From: Actinophytocola gossypii
GTDB lineage: Bacteria; Actinomycetota; Actinomycetes; Mycobacteriales; Pseudonocardiaceae
NCBI RefSeq assembly: GCF_025165815.1
Contig: NZ_JAFFZE010000012.1
Span: 372,001-436,000, forward strand
Direction of reading: 5' to 3'
Length of the DNA stretch: 64,000 bases
Below, one piece after another: positions 52,140 to 60,820 of this stretch. Under the pieces are notes generated by a model. The model was not told the origin of the DNA. It saw nothing but the letters and a program-made list of their open reading frames with translations, and did no database searches. The position numbers and the translations under genes were made by a program. Position 1 is the stretch's first letter, and each line of letters starts with the position of its first letter.

Positions 52140-52618
52140 GGCTACCGGCACGACCGGTCTTCGGCGTCGCCCACAGCCTGCGTCTAGCCCACACCGTCGG
52201 CGTCAACGGGTACGCCATCCAAGCCCCCAACGCCATCACCCTCGCCGCGATCAACTACGCCCGCGGGCAACGCGGACCGCCCTACGTGTGGGGCGGCAAC
52301 GGTCCGACGGCGGCCATGCGGGGTTCGACTGCTCTGGGCTGGCACAGCCGCCTACGCCGCCGCCGGGGTGACCTGCCCCGCACCGCCCAGACCCAGCTCA
52401 ACGCCGGGCCGCGCGTCCCGACCGGGCAGCCGCTGTTGCCGGGTGACCTCCTCTTCTACGACACCCCCGGCACCCTCCACCGCGTCGGCCTCTACATCGG
52501 CGGCGACAAGATGATCAACGCCCTGACCTTCGGCCAACCGGTACAGATCGACGACGGCTACGTCGAAGCCACCCGCCCGGCGGCCGCTGTCGCGGCTGTA
52601 GGTTCCGCGCACACTTGA
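52140..52618 (+). pseudogene. NlpC/P60 endopeptidase broken by frameshifts around the catalytic Cys
   Basis: The domain is spread over three frames. AITLAAINYARGQRGPPYVW with GGNG is in one; HAGFDCSGLAQ (catalytic Cys) in the next; AYAAAGVT in a third; and LPRTAQTQLNAGPRVPTGQP to LLPGDLLFYDTPGTLHRVGL (catalytic His) and MINALTFGQPVQIDD back in the first. At least three indels within 70 bp destroy the active site. Intact relatives are secreted peptidoglycan hydrolases found on actinomycete conjugative elements as well as chromosomes. Confidence 0.75.
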
Positions 52619-52762
52619 GCATTTCCGCGTGCAGATGATCAGGGTGACGTTGAACGAAAACTGGATTTCATGCGTTTCCGAGCCCACCCGATCGTCTCAC
52701 GCTCGTGCCGATTCGTGCGAGGGGTGTCGACTCGTCGCGGTGGCCCGCTCCGGTCGGGCCGC

Positions 52763-53728
52763 TCAGGTCACCGGGACTTCCTCATGCAGGGCGAGCGTGC
52801 TCGCACCGGGCGCACCGAGTGCGTCCTGCGCCACCCTCGCGTCCTCGCCGGACGGCTTGCCGCGGTGGATGTAGAGGTAGATCCGCATGACGTCCTGCCC
52901 GGTGCGGGCGTGCCACAGCTTCGCCAGGCTGGACTTCGCCTCCGCGGTGAACACGCGGTCGTAGGCTTCTTTCTTGGTCGGCCAGGCATAGAACAGGCCG
53001 ACGTAGGCCTCCGGCGGCGCGGAAAGGATCTCCACCTCGTTCCAGTTCGAGATCTTGGTGGCGTCGGCCCGCTTCTTTTCGTTGATGTCACCAATCATTG
53101 CGTTCAGCAGGTCGCCGATATCGTCGACGCGACCCAGATCGGCCGCGACGGTCGGTTTGCTTGTGCCGGTGGTCACCCCGTCCTCGGACCAGATCGCGGC
53201 GCGGCCGTCGTCGAACCGCACGTGCCTGGCTACCTGGTTTGGGTCGACCAGCAACCCGTAACTGCGGCCGCCGAAGATTCGCATGGTTGTGTCGGAACGG
53301 ATGTAGGAGTACTTCTCGAGGTTGTACCTGCGCGACTTCAGTGCCTCCAGGGTCTGGCCCGGCTCCGGGATGCTTTCCAGGTACATGCGCAGCGCGGCCG
53401 CGCTCTCGACGCCGCGCACGAACAACCCGCCGATGCGGGCGCCATCACCACCGAACTGCCGCACCACGGCGTCTGCGGCCAGCTTGGTGTCCACCGGCCG
53501 AGGAGCGTCCGGCATTCGGCTGTCGGCCTCGAGGTCGGCTTCGACGATCGCCTGTCGGCGCAGGACGGCGAACCGCTGGTTCATTGTTTCTGCGGTGTCG
53601 GGCGTCGCGTGCTCGATCGACTCCAGGCTCTTCCTCAACTTCACCTGGGCCTGGACGGTCAGCTCCTTGTCCACCTCGATCTCCTGCGCGCGCTCTCTCT
53701 TCCACTTCAAGAGGTCCTGAATCTTCAT
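52763..53728 (-). CDS. Uncharacterised 321-aa protein
   Basis: No clear family. It begins MKIQDLLKWKRERAQEIEVD followed by a coiled-coil-like helical region (QAQVKLRKSLESIEHATPDT, about residues 20-60). A mixed alpha/beta C-terminal half includes RYNLEKYSYIRSDTTMRIFG, GTSKPTVAADLG and WNEVEILSAPPEAYVGLFYA. The last segment faintly resembles the ExE strand-turn of ADP-ribosyltransferases (E-V-E then hydrophobic, Pro-Pro), but later sequence does not follow that fold. No signal peptide. ATG 53728 has GGAGG upstream; longer starts lack one. Codon use is slightly less GC-biased than the neighbours. Confidence 0.65.
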   Translation of the reverse strand: MKIQDLLKWKRERAQEIEVDKELTVQAQVKLRKSLESIEHATPDTAETMNQRFAVLRRQAIVEADLEADSRMPDAPRPVDTKLAADAVVRQFGGDGARIGGLFVRGVESAAALRMYLESIPEPGQTLEALKSRRYNLEKYSYIRSDTTMRIFGGRSYGLLVDPNQVARHVRFDDGRAAIWSEDGVTTGTSKPTVAADLGRVDDIGDLLNAMIGDINEKKRADATKISNWNEVEILSAPPEAYVGLFYAWPTKKEAYDRVFTAEAKSSLAKLWHARTGQDVMRIYLYIHRGKPSGEDARVAQDALGAPGASTLALHEEVPVT

Positions 53729-53858
53729 GCCCTCGTCCTCCATCGTCGCACGGAAATCAGGCGGCAGTGCCAGGAAGAGAGTCGGCGCGGGCCAGCGCGC
53801 CGTTACCAGCAGAGGCGACTTGACCAGAACGCATGCCGGCTGGAGCATCGTTGTCGTG

Positions 53859-54230
53859 CTAACGGATCAGAGCGCGGGAGCTCGCTGGAGCAAGCCGCGG
53901 ATGTCGACAACGATCGAGCGGTAAGCCCGCACGGTCATCCGGGAACCACTCGAGCACGCAGAACTCCAAACGCTCGGTCGTCACCACGACCGCGTAGGCG
54001 CTGGCTGCGGCCCGGTACGGGCCGAAAACCAGTTGGATGCAAGGCAACTCCACGCCAGCGAGCCGCACTGTCGGGTCGTAGTCGACCAAGTTGGTTCCGC
54101 CAACAGGAGCAGGACGGCGACAGCCAGGGCCGGTGGCGTCGCCGTGGACGCACGTCACGGCGTGTCGAGCGCGGACCAACGGCCCACGGGCATCCAGCAG
54201 CATCTCCACGTCGGCGATGTTCTCGTTCAC
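53859..54230 (-). CDS. Hypothetical protein
   Basis: 123 aa, unrecognised. NIADVEMLLDARGPLVRARH, then GVELPCIQLVFGPYRAAASA and YAVVVTTERLEFCVLEWFPD give a plausible small alpha/beta protein; the last 25 residues are Arg-rich and may lie beyond a frameshift. The ATG overlaps the stop of the upstream small gene by 4 bp, supporting a coupled pair. Confidence 0.5.
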   Translation of the reverse strand: MNENIADVEMLLDARGPLVRARHAVTCVHGDATGPGCRRPAPVGGTNLVDYDPTVRLAGVELPCIQLVFGPYRAAASAYAVVVTTERLEFCVLEWFPDDRAGLPLDRCRHPRLAPASSRALIR

Positions 54231-54577
54231 GGGACCGCCGGGTTGCGGGTCGGGTGGTACGGGCGGACGACGAGGTCGCCGTCGTGCAGGTCGGCGGGCG
54301 GGTGGTCGGGCAGCCAGGTTCCGGCGAACATGGCCACCTGTCCGGCCGTGGCCGGGCCGACATCGCCGAGGACGTCCACGCTGAGAAGCGTCATCGCCCA
54401 GGCGTCCTCGGGGATGCGCACGGGTGTGGGACCGGACGCCACCTCGTCGGACCGAGTGGTCGTAGCGGTGCCGTTCCCAGTGGGAGGTGGGATGGATTCA
54501 CGGCTGGCTTTCCGCAGCAGCGACGTTGGCAGGTGTGCGATGTGAATCGAGTTTGGACGGTTCTCGCGGCCGTGCAC
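54227..54577 (-). CDS. Hypothetical protein
   Basis: 116 aa, unrecognised. The C-terminal two thirds look coding (EDAWAMTLLSVDVLGDVGPA, QVAMFAGTWLPDHPPADLHD, GDLVVRPYHPTRNPAVP), whereas the first 30 residues are Arg/Ser/Pro-rich, so the true start may be internal. It is followed, with a 4-bp overlap, by another hypothetical gene. Confidence 0.5.
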   Translation of the reverse strand: MHGRENRPNSIHIAHLPTSLLRKASRESIPPPTGNGTATTTRSDEVASGPTPVRIPEDAWAMTLLSVDVLGDVGPATAGQVAMFAGTWLPDHPPADLHDGDLVVRPYHPTRNPAVP

Positions 54578-54733
54578 AGCGTTGTGACGTCACAGCGTTC
54601 GGGGGTCAGCACGTGGTCCTCGTCTCGGCGGCGGTTCGCGGTGGCGCGCGCCCTAGGTCGGGCACGTCAACGACCGGGCGCGAGGTGGGCCTGAACTAGA
54701 CCGGTTTGGGCCAACAGCGGAACACGAACGGTG

Positions 54734-54752
54734 AGTGTCTACACGAGACACT
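54734..54752. promoter_or_regulatory. Perfect inverted repeat AGTGTCT-ACACG-AGACACT
   Basis: A 7-bp perfect dyad with 5-nt centre lies in the most AT-rich part of 54.6-54.9 kb, followed by TGTCTTGTTCGATGTATC. It sits 150 bp upstream of a plus-strand decayed gene. It fits an operator better than a terminator because no T-run follows. Confidence 0.45.
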
Positions 54753-54901
54753 TGTCTTGTTCGATGTATCACTTGACGTCGCGCACCCGAGGAAGCGTCC
54801 GTAGTCGTACGGCCCGAGACCTGACCGGCTGTGCCCCGGGGCCGCGCCCGGTTCGGGTGGGGGCGCGCCCACCCACCCAACACCGCCATGGCGAGGTGAT
54901 C

Positions 54902-55274
54902 ATGTCCACCAACCGCACGCTGCGATCAGAGAAACCGTGGCAGGCACTCCAGGACACGCTCCGCACCTCCGGGATCGCCGACGGCGGATCCCGGCCCCCC
55001 GACCGCTGGTCCCTCGCAGCTACGGACGACCAGCCCACCATCGACGAGGCCAGCAGCGCTGAGGCCGCCGACAGTGAGATCACCGACGGTCGGAATCGAG
55101 CGCAGCGTCGGCGCAGCGGGAGAAGTCTCCACGGTTGGCACCAGGGGCGTTGCGCGGCGTGGTCGAGGACTACCTACGCGACAACGGGGGCGAGTCCAGC
55201 CCGAACACGATCGGCAAAAACGTTGCACCAGCGACAAGCCCAAGAAGTACTCGTTAGCCCCGTCACCGAAGTAG
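54902..55274 (+). pseudogene. Decayed winged-helix protein gene of the type found on actinomycete mobile elements
   Basis: ATG 54902 has a good GAGGTGATC leader and reads MSTNRTLRSEKPWQALQDTL and a Ser/Asp-rich linker. The DNA-binding part continues in another frame as ALRGVVEDYLRDNGGESSPN with TIGKN. After a deletion the last part, SDKPKKYSLAPSPK, follows in a third frame. Intact proteins of this kind have a winged helix (VEDYLR...SPNTIGKALG...) between these pieces. The recognition is from memory of the pattern, not a search. Confidence 0.5.
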
Positions 55275-55369
55275 CCACCCGCTGGCGTTCGTCCTTGTGC
55301 CTCGTCCCCCCAACAGTGTTGCGTTGGACGCCACCGCCCGCAGAGGCGGCTGCTCCCCGGTGATGCCGA

Positions 55370-55527
55370 CAACCCCGACGGGCAGACGGTTCGGCGTGCA
55401 TCCACACCTCGGCCTCCTGCCGGGTGGCGAGCGGCGGGAGGTGCGCGGGCGGGGGACCGACGAGGTCGACGCTCCAGCGCGACGGCCGAAGCACCTCGGT
55501 CGCGCGGAAGGTGACGTGCAGGTGGTA
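55370..55527 (-). pseudogene. In-frame remnant of the AfsR-like regulator beyond its TAG stop
   Basis: Directly after the TAG at 55528-55530 the same frame continues YHLHVTFRATEVLRPSRWSV, DLVGPPPAHLPPLATRQEAE and VWMHAEPSA. This matches the usual linker between the NB-ARC and TPR parts of AfsR-type proteins (LL-D-YYLH, then a Pro-rich stretch, then EA..W..AE). The sequence then leaves frame near 55370 and no TPR repeats follow. Confidence 0.65.
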
Positions 55528-57615
55528 CTACAGCAGCCGGGTGAGCGCGGCCCGCCGGTTCGGCTCCGGCTCGTCGAGTTCGCCCACGTGCCGCGCGTAG
55601 TGGGCGAGCAGGTCGTGCAGCCGGTACCGGTCAGCGGTCACCACGGTGACGAGGCGCTCGTCCACGAGGCGATCGAGGATGCGCCCGGTCTCGGCGGGCT
55701 CCGTGCCCGCGAGCACCGCGACCGAGTCCGCGGTGAAGTCCGGCCCCGGGTGCAGGCCGGTCAACCTGAACACCCGTCGCGCGTCGGGGTCGAGCGCGCG
55801 GTAGGACACGTCGAAGACCGCACGCAGCCGCCGCCCGCCGCCCGCCAGCTCGTCGAGCCGATCACGCGTGCCCGCCAGGCGGCGCACGAGGTCGGCCAGT
55901 CGCCAGGCCGGCCGCGCCCGCAGGCGGTGAGCGGCGAGCGCGATCGCCAGCGGCAGCCGGCCGCACAGGTCCACGATTCGCCGGGCGCCCTCCGGGTCGC
56001 CGGCCACCCGGTCCGGGCCGATGATCCTGCTGAGCAGTTCTCGCCCGTCCGCCGGCGTGAACACGTCGAGGGGGAGCGTGTGACCGCCGTCGACGGCGAT
56101 CGTGCGCCGGCTGGTGACCAACACGAGGTTGGTCGGACTCGCCGGCAGCAGCGGGCGGATCTGCGCCTCGCTCGCGGCGTTGTCCAGCAGCACGAGCGCG
56201 CGCTTCCCGTGCAGGCGGTCCCGGTAGAGCGCGGCACGGCTCGGCAGGTCGCGCGGGATCTGGCTTCCGGGCACGCCGAGCAGCCGCAGGAACGAGGCGA
56301 GCACGGCGGACGGGTCCGCCGGCGGCTGCTCGGAGCGCCCGCACAGGTCGACGTGCAGCCGCACCTCGTCGTACCGTCCCTCGGCCAGCAGCCGGTGGGC
56401 CACGCGCACGGCGAGCCGCGTCTTGCCTGCGCCGGGCATGCCCTCGATCGACAGGATCGGCACCGCCGTCCGTTCGTCGGTCACCGAGGCCAGGTAGTCG
56501 GAGATCCGCCGCAGTTCGTCGGCCCGCCCGCTGAAGTCGGCGACGTCCAGCGGCAACTGCTGGTGTGCGCACACCGGAGCCGCCTCGGACCGCGGCACGT
56601 CCTGGTGCAGCACCCGCCGGAACGCCTCGGCGAGTTCCGGGCCGGGGTCGGTGCCCAGATCGCCCGCGAGCCGGCGGCGCATGTCCTCGAACGTCGTCAG
56701 CGCCGCTGCCTGCTGGCCGCTGCCCGCGAGCGCGACGATCAGCCGCGCGTGGGCCAGCTCGTTGAGCGGGTCCGACTCGACGACCTGACGCAGCGCGGGC
56801 AGCACGTCCTCGTGTCGGCCGAGTTCGGCGGCCACCTCGGCGTACTCCACCACCACGACCTGCCAGTCCCGGACGAGGGCGGCGACCGCCGGATGCGATT
56901 CCAGGCCCCCGATCCCGGCGAGTGGCCGCCCGCGCCACAAGGAGACGGCCCGCGCGAAGTACTCGCACGCACCGGCCACGTCCCCTGCCGTTCGCGCCTG
57001 ACGGGCCAGACCCACCTCGCGCCGGAACGCCAGCAGGTCGAGGTGCTCGTCGTGCACGGTCAGCTGGTAGCCGCGGCCGGCCGTGGCGGCCAGCTGGACG
57101 GCGGCGCCGGTTCCCTCCGGATGCCGCAGCCGCCGCCGGAGCCGTGACATCCGCGACTGGAGCAGCTCGCCCACCGTCGACGGCGGCTGCCCGGACCAGC
57201 CGAGCTCGATCAGGACGTCCCGGCCGACCGGTACGTTCGGTGACAGGGCGAGCAGGCCTAGCAGCAGGCGCTGGGTCTCCGAACCCACGGACACCTCGGC
57301 ACCGTCCACGAGGACCCGCAGGGGGCCGAGCACCTCCACCCGAACGCCGGCTCCGGCGGCCCGGCCCGTCGCGCCGTGCCGGAGGAGTTCCTCGGCCTCC
57401 ACGCGGGACAGCCCCAGCACGCCGACGAGCCGTCGCACCGTGCCGGCCCTCGGCCGGAGCACGCGGCCCTGCTCGAGATCGCGCACCCCGGCGACGCTCA
57501 GCCCGGCGACGTCCGCCAGCTCCTGTTGCGTCAACCCGGCGCGCCGCCGGAACTCGCCGACGAGCCCACCGGCGGCCTTGGCCACGGTGCGACGGGCCGG
57601 TCCCCGGTCTGACAT
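55528..57615 (-). CDS. AfsR/SARP-family regulator with XRE, BTAD and NB-ARC domains, truncated before the TPR region
   Basis: 695 aa. Order: XRE helix-turn-helix (LVGEFRRRAGLTQQELADVA, about 10-75), OmpR-like SARP winged helix (VEVLGPLRVLVDGAEVSVGS to LQSRMSRLRRRL, about 90-175), BTAD helical domain (ALRQVVESDPLNELAHARLI, about 185-330) and NB-ARC ATPase (P-loop EGMPGAGKTRLAVRVAH near 405, Walker B RALVLLDNA near 485). Relatives of about 950-1000 aa add TPR repeats; here an in-frame TAG ends the protein. Without TPR it may be inactive, constitutive, or normal if the stop is a recent change. ATG 57615 follows GGGAG. Confidence 0.85.
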   Translation of the reverse strand: MSDRGPARRTVAKAAGGLVGEFRRRAGLTQQELADVAGLSVAGVRDLEQGRVLRPRAGTVRRLVGVLGLSRVEAEELLRHGATGRAAGAGVRVEVLGPLRVLVDGAEVSVGSETQRLLLGLLALSPNVPVGRDVLIELGWSGQPPSTVGELLQSRMSRLRRRLRHPEGTGAAVQLAATAGRGYQLTVHDEHLDLLAFRREVGLARQARTAGDVAGACEYFARAVSLWRGRPLAGIGGLESHPAVAALVRDWQVVVVEYAEVAAELGRHEDVLPALRQVVESDPLNELAHARLIVALAGSGQQAAALTTFEDMRRRLAGDLGTDPGPELAEAFRRVLHQDVPRSEAAPVCAHQQLPLDVADFSGRADELRRISDYLASVTDERTAVPILSIEGMPGAGKTRLAVRVAHRLLAEGRYDEVRLHVDLCGRSEQPPADPSAVLASFLRLLGVPGSQIPRDLPSRAALYRDRLHGKRALVLLDNAASEAQIRPLLPASPTNLVLVTSRRTIAVDGGHTLPLDVFTPADGRELLSRIIGPDRVAGDPEGARRIVDLCGRLPLAIALAAHRLRARPAWRLADLVRRLAGTRDRLDELAGGGRRLRAVFDVSYRALDPDARRVFRLTGLHPGPDFTADSVAVLAGTEPAETGRILDRLVDERLVTVVTADRYRLHDLLAHYARHVGELDEPEPNRRAALTRLL

Positions 57616-57853
57616 GGTTCGCTCTCCCTCGGTCGCGATCATCGTCGTGATCGTCGCGGGGAAGCAGCGCACGGGTCTTCCAGAACCGTGGTCGCGGTGT
57701 CAGATCCTTGCGGTCACCGCCGTGGCTCCCGGCACACCGCGGGGGGGTGTCGCCCGGCCGGCCGAGCGCACCCGTCGCGGGTCGCGTGCCGAGGGCCGTG
57801 CCCCATCCGACCGCCGTCCCTGACTGCTCGTGAGCCGGGGGTATCCGCGCGGG
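57616..57853. other. 238-bp gap with no recognised feature
   Basis: Between the AfsR-like start and the hydrolase stop. Both genes are on the minus strand, so this must hold the AfsR-like promoter; no clear -35/-10 or repeat could be assigned. Confidence 0.4.
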
Positions 57854-58900
57854 TCAGCGGAGGTGGGTGGTGAACCAGTCGGCGGCCAGGTCCGCGGCGG
57901 TGCCGACGGCGGCCTGGTCGTAGAGGTCGTTGTGGTGCACGCCGGGCAGGATCTCCAGTCGTTTGGGTCCGGTGAGCCGGTCATGGACGGCCTGGTGGTC
58001 CTCGGGCAGCGTGGCGACGTCCTGGTCACCGACAATGAGCAGCCCGGCGCCGGGGCCGATGGTGTCGGCGGCGGTGCGGGTGTCGTCGACCAGGATGGTG
58101 CGCAGTGACAGGGCGCTGACGCGGTTGCGCCAGTTCGGCGCGGCGCCCCGCGGGGTCCCGTAGTACTCGGTGGCGATCGGGTTGTCGAACAGCACGGGCT
58201 GGTCGTCCGGGACGTCCGGGGTGCGGACGACCGGAATGTAGTCCAACGCCCCGGTGCGGTGGTACCGCCGCAGCAACGAGGTCTGGTCGGCGAGCATGTC
58301 CTGGTAGGTCGGCATCAGCTCGCGGGCACGCGCGGGGTTGAGCAACCCCGCCGCGATGGCGACGAAGGCTCGCACCCTCGGGTCGTAGGCGGTGAGGTTC
58401 AGCGCCAGGCCGCCGCCGATCGACACCCCGATCACGCCGATCCGCTCAGGGTCCACGACGGACGGAAGACCGGTCAGGTAGCTGACCGCGATGTGCAGGT
58501 CGTCCAGCCGTCTCTGGTTGTCCTCGTGCAGGCGGGGCAAGCCGCCGCTCTCACCGAATCCGCACTGGTCGAAGGCCAGGGTGACGAAGCCGGCCGCGGC
58601 GAGCCGCTGGGCGTAGCCGGCGTTGACCGACTGCTCCTTCACCGACGTCATCGCGTTGGACACCACCACCGCCGGCCGGGGCCCGGCGTTGCCGGGCGGC
58701 ACCCGCAGGTGGCCGACGAGCTGGACGCCGTCCGGGGCCCGGAACTCGACCCGGCGACGCGATACGCCGTCCGGTCGCCCGACGCTCGCACCCGTCACCC
58801 CCGCCCGCGCGACGGGTATGTTCGACAGCACGCCGGCCGTCGCCGCGGCACCGCCGATGGCGAGAGCCTGTCTACGTCCGATGGTTGATCCTCGCATCAT
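57854..58900 (-). CDS. Tat-exported alpha/beta hydrolase
   Basis: 348 aa. Signal GRRQALAIGGAAATAGVLSN. The fold shows RPAVVVSNAMTSVKEQSVNA, GFVTLAFDQCGFGESGG (oxyanion loop), the nucleophile elbow GVIGVSIGGGLALNL (Ser near 178), an acid region LLIVGDQDVATLPEDH and the catalytic His in LPGVHHNDLYDQ. It belongs to the group of secreted or cytosolic hydrolases sometimes called DLH/YcjY-like; substrate unknown. ATG 58900 follows GAGGGCG; an upstream ATG at 58945 has no ribosome site. Confidence 0.82.
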   Translation of the reverse strand: MMRGSTIGRRQALAIGGAAATAGVLSNIPVARAGVTGASVGRPDGVSRRRVEFRAPDGVQLVGHLRVPPGNAGPRPAVVVSNAMTSVKEQSVNAGYAQRLAAAGFVTLAFDQCGFGESGGLPRLHEDNQRRLDDLHIAVSYLTGLPSVVDPERIGVIGVSIGGGLALNLTAYDPRVRAFVAIAAGLLNPARARELMPTYQDMLADQTSLLRRYHRTGALDYIPVVRTPDVPDDQPVLFDNPIATEYYGTPRGAAPNWRNRVSALSLRTILVDDTRTAADTIGPGAGLLIVGDQDVATLPEDHQAVHDRLTGPKRLEILPGVHHNDLYDQAAVGTAADLAADWFTTHLR

Positions 58901-58964
58901 TTCGAAACGCCCTCTACGGTCGCCGGTGACCAGGACGCTGGCCACCTCGGGTCTCGGCTCGCGT

Positions 58965-59282
58965 TCACCAGCAGGTGATGTAGTCCAGGTTGTGGTGTGC
59001 TATCCAGCCGCGCGTGACCAGCTCGCTCTTGTCCACCGAGTAGAAGCGACCGCGGTACCAACTGTCCCCGGTGATATCGGCGTTGAGCCATTCACCCTTG
59101 TAGACCACGGCCTTGAACGGTCCTCCTGGGTACTCGTAGACGTTGTCGTCCTTGGTGATCCGGTACTGCCACGTGCCACAGGCCGCTGTCGTCGCCGCAT
59201 CGGTGGCACCGGGCGTGGCCGTGAGCAGGGCCGCCGTGGCGACCGTGGTGACAGCGAGAGCCGCTACGTTTCGAAGTCGCAT
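58965..59282 (-). CDS. Small secreted protein
   Basis: 105 aa. Signal peptide LAVTTVATAALLTATPGATD with cleavage near DAATT. The mature part has two Cys (ACGTW and YITCW) likely forming a disulfide, and beta-rich sequence (WQYRITKDDNVYEYPG, GEWLNADITGDSWYRGRFYS) resembling secreted bacterial SH3-like domains. Common as orphan secreted proteins in Pseudonocardiaceae; function unknown. 64 bp upstream of the Tat hydrolase and on the same strand. Confidence 0.78.
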   Translation of the reverse strand: MRLRNVAALAVTTVATAALLTATPGATDAATTAACGTWQYRITKDDNVYEYPGGPFKAVVYKGEWLNADITGDSWYRGRFYSVDKSELVTRGWIAHHNLDYITCW

Positions 59283-59391
59283 GGCCGTCAGTCAACAAGG
59301 CAGCACCGGTCGGAACCTGACCGTCAGCCGACCCGGAGAAGCCGTGCTGAACAGGCAAGACGACGGCACGGGTCGGGTACGTACGGACGAG

Positions 59392-59720
59392 CTACGGTGT
59401 CGCCGGGGAAGTCGGGCCGACATTCATCTCGACCCGCGGAACTCGCTCGTCCGGGCCGCACAGCCACTGGACGTCGATCTCGAATCCAGCGTCCCGCAGC
59501 CAGGAAGCCACCTTGTCCGGCTGACTGCGGTTTCAACCGCGAGGTGCCACCGACGTGCAGCGCTGGTGGATGAGGTTGGTGGTGACGTCGTCGAACATGG
59601 TGGTGAAGCGTTGCACGTCGTCTGCATTCTCCGCCCAACACCGTCGCCGGGGTACTCGAGGTAGACACCGGGGGTGCTGTCGGGCTCGGGGTAGTCGACG
59701 ATGGTCACCGAGCCGTTCAT
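59392..59720 (-). pseudogene. Frameshifted remnant resembling the C-terminus of a DUF5753 (Scr1-type) XRE regulator
   Basis: From ATG 59720 the frame reads MNGSVTIVDYPEPDSTPGVY and LEYPGDG; a shifted frame continues AENADDVQRFTTMFDDVTTN, and a third ends DKVASWLRDAGFEIDVQWLC and VPRVEMNVGPTSPATP at a stop at 59392. The V-x-Y-x-E ... DDV-x-x-(F/Y)-x-x-x-F pattern is typical of the ligand-like end of DUF5753 regulators. No HTH part is found upstream. Confidence 0.45.
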
Positions 59721-60357
59721 ACCTGTTCGGCGCGAACCAGTGCCTGAACGACGCGGTCACGACCTATCTGACGACGGGCGAGCGCCCGGCGGAGGACCTC
59801 GTCTGCTCGTAGACCCCGCGGCGGCCCGCCGACCGCCAGGTCCGCGGGCCGCTCCGGGCTGGCGAGTGTTTGAAAGTGTTCGCGTGGCGGTTGCCGGCTC
59901 CACGGCAACCGGCTCCGCCGCTTACAAAACACTAGGGTCTTCCGCGAACCGGTGTTCCTCCTGCTGCCGGGTGGGATTGCACTGGAGTTGCCGGCTGGCT
60001 TGGGGTGTCGGGCGGAAGGCGTGTCTGATGGTCGGGGCGCTGGCGCACGGCAGCCGGTAGTACTGGCGAAGGCCGAGGACCTCACGCACTTGATCGAGCC
60101 CTGATGCGAATGATGCGGCGGTTGGGCGGGGTGAACAAGGTCCGGATGTTCGACCGAGGCTGCGGTCGGTTACCCGTCTCCGGTGGAATCACCGCGGCGT
60201 TCGCGGAGGTCGAAAGCGTACGGGGGCCGGCCGGTGGCCTGTCCTCCTCGTTGAGGAACGCGACACCGCTCAACCCGTTCGTCGGTTCGGCGGAGCATGG
60301 ACCCGGACGTCCTGGGGTAGTCGGTTGCCCTCGTCGAACGAGTGACGGAGGTAGCGG
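59721..60357. other. 0.64-kb stretch without a confident gene
   Basis: Minus-strand frames near 59720-59800 (ADEVLRRALARRQIGRDRVV) and 60090-60290 (NGLSGVAFLNEEDRPPAG) are short and protein-like but lack starts. No repeats or RNA structure identified. Confidence 0.4.
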
Positions 60358-60816
60358 ATGGGTGTTCCGTCGACGCGGACCGGGCTGCGGCCCTCGGTGC
60401 TGGCCGCGGGGCTCATCGGGGTGGCCGCCATGGCGGCCGTCGACGAGGTCGTCTTCCACCAGATCCTCGGCTGGCACCACTTCTATGATCGCGCCACCCC
60501 AGCTGTCGGTCTGCTGTCGGACGGCCTGCTCCACGCCGCCGAGTTGGTGGCGCTCGCCGGGGGCTTCTTCTGGTTCGCCGACATACGCCGCCGCGGCGCG
60601 CTGGTGCCGCTCGCGGCGTGGGGCGGTTTCCTGCTGGGGGCAGGGGCCTTCCAGCTGTTCGACGGTCTGGTCGACCACAAGGTCCTCCGGGTGCACCAGA
60701 TCCGCTACGGCGTCGACCTCCTACCCTACGACCTGGCCTGGAACGGCGCGGCGGTACTTCTCCTGCTCGCGGGAGCCTTGGTGACGTGGCGGGCGGCTCG
60801 CCGTGCCGTCCGCTGA
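60358..60816 (+). CDS. DUF2243 membrane protein
   Basis: 152 aa with four membrane helices. The DUF2243 signature is complete: AAVDEVVFHQILGWHHFYDR after TM1, LLSDGLLHAAELVALAGGFF, GAGAFQLFDGLVDHKVLRVH and QIRYGVDLLPYDLAWN. The His-rich conserved loops suggest metal or haem/copper contact, consistent with the CtaG-type gene that follows, a pairing frequent in actinobacteria. ATG 60358 follows GGAGG. Confidence 0.9.
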   Translation: MGVPSTRTGLRPSVLAAGLIGVAAMAAVDEVVFHQILGWHHFYDRATPAVGLLSDGLLHAAELVALAGGFFWFADIRRRGALVPLAAWGGFLLGAGAFQLFDGLVDHKVLRVHQIRYGVDLLPYDLAWNGAAVLLLLAGALVTWRAARRAVR

Positions 60817-60820
60817 TCCA

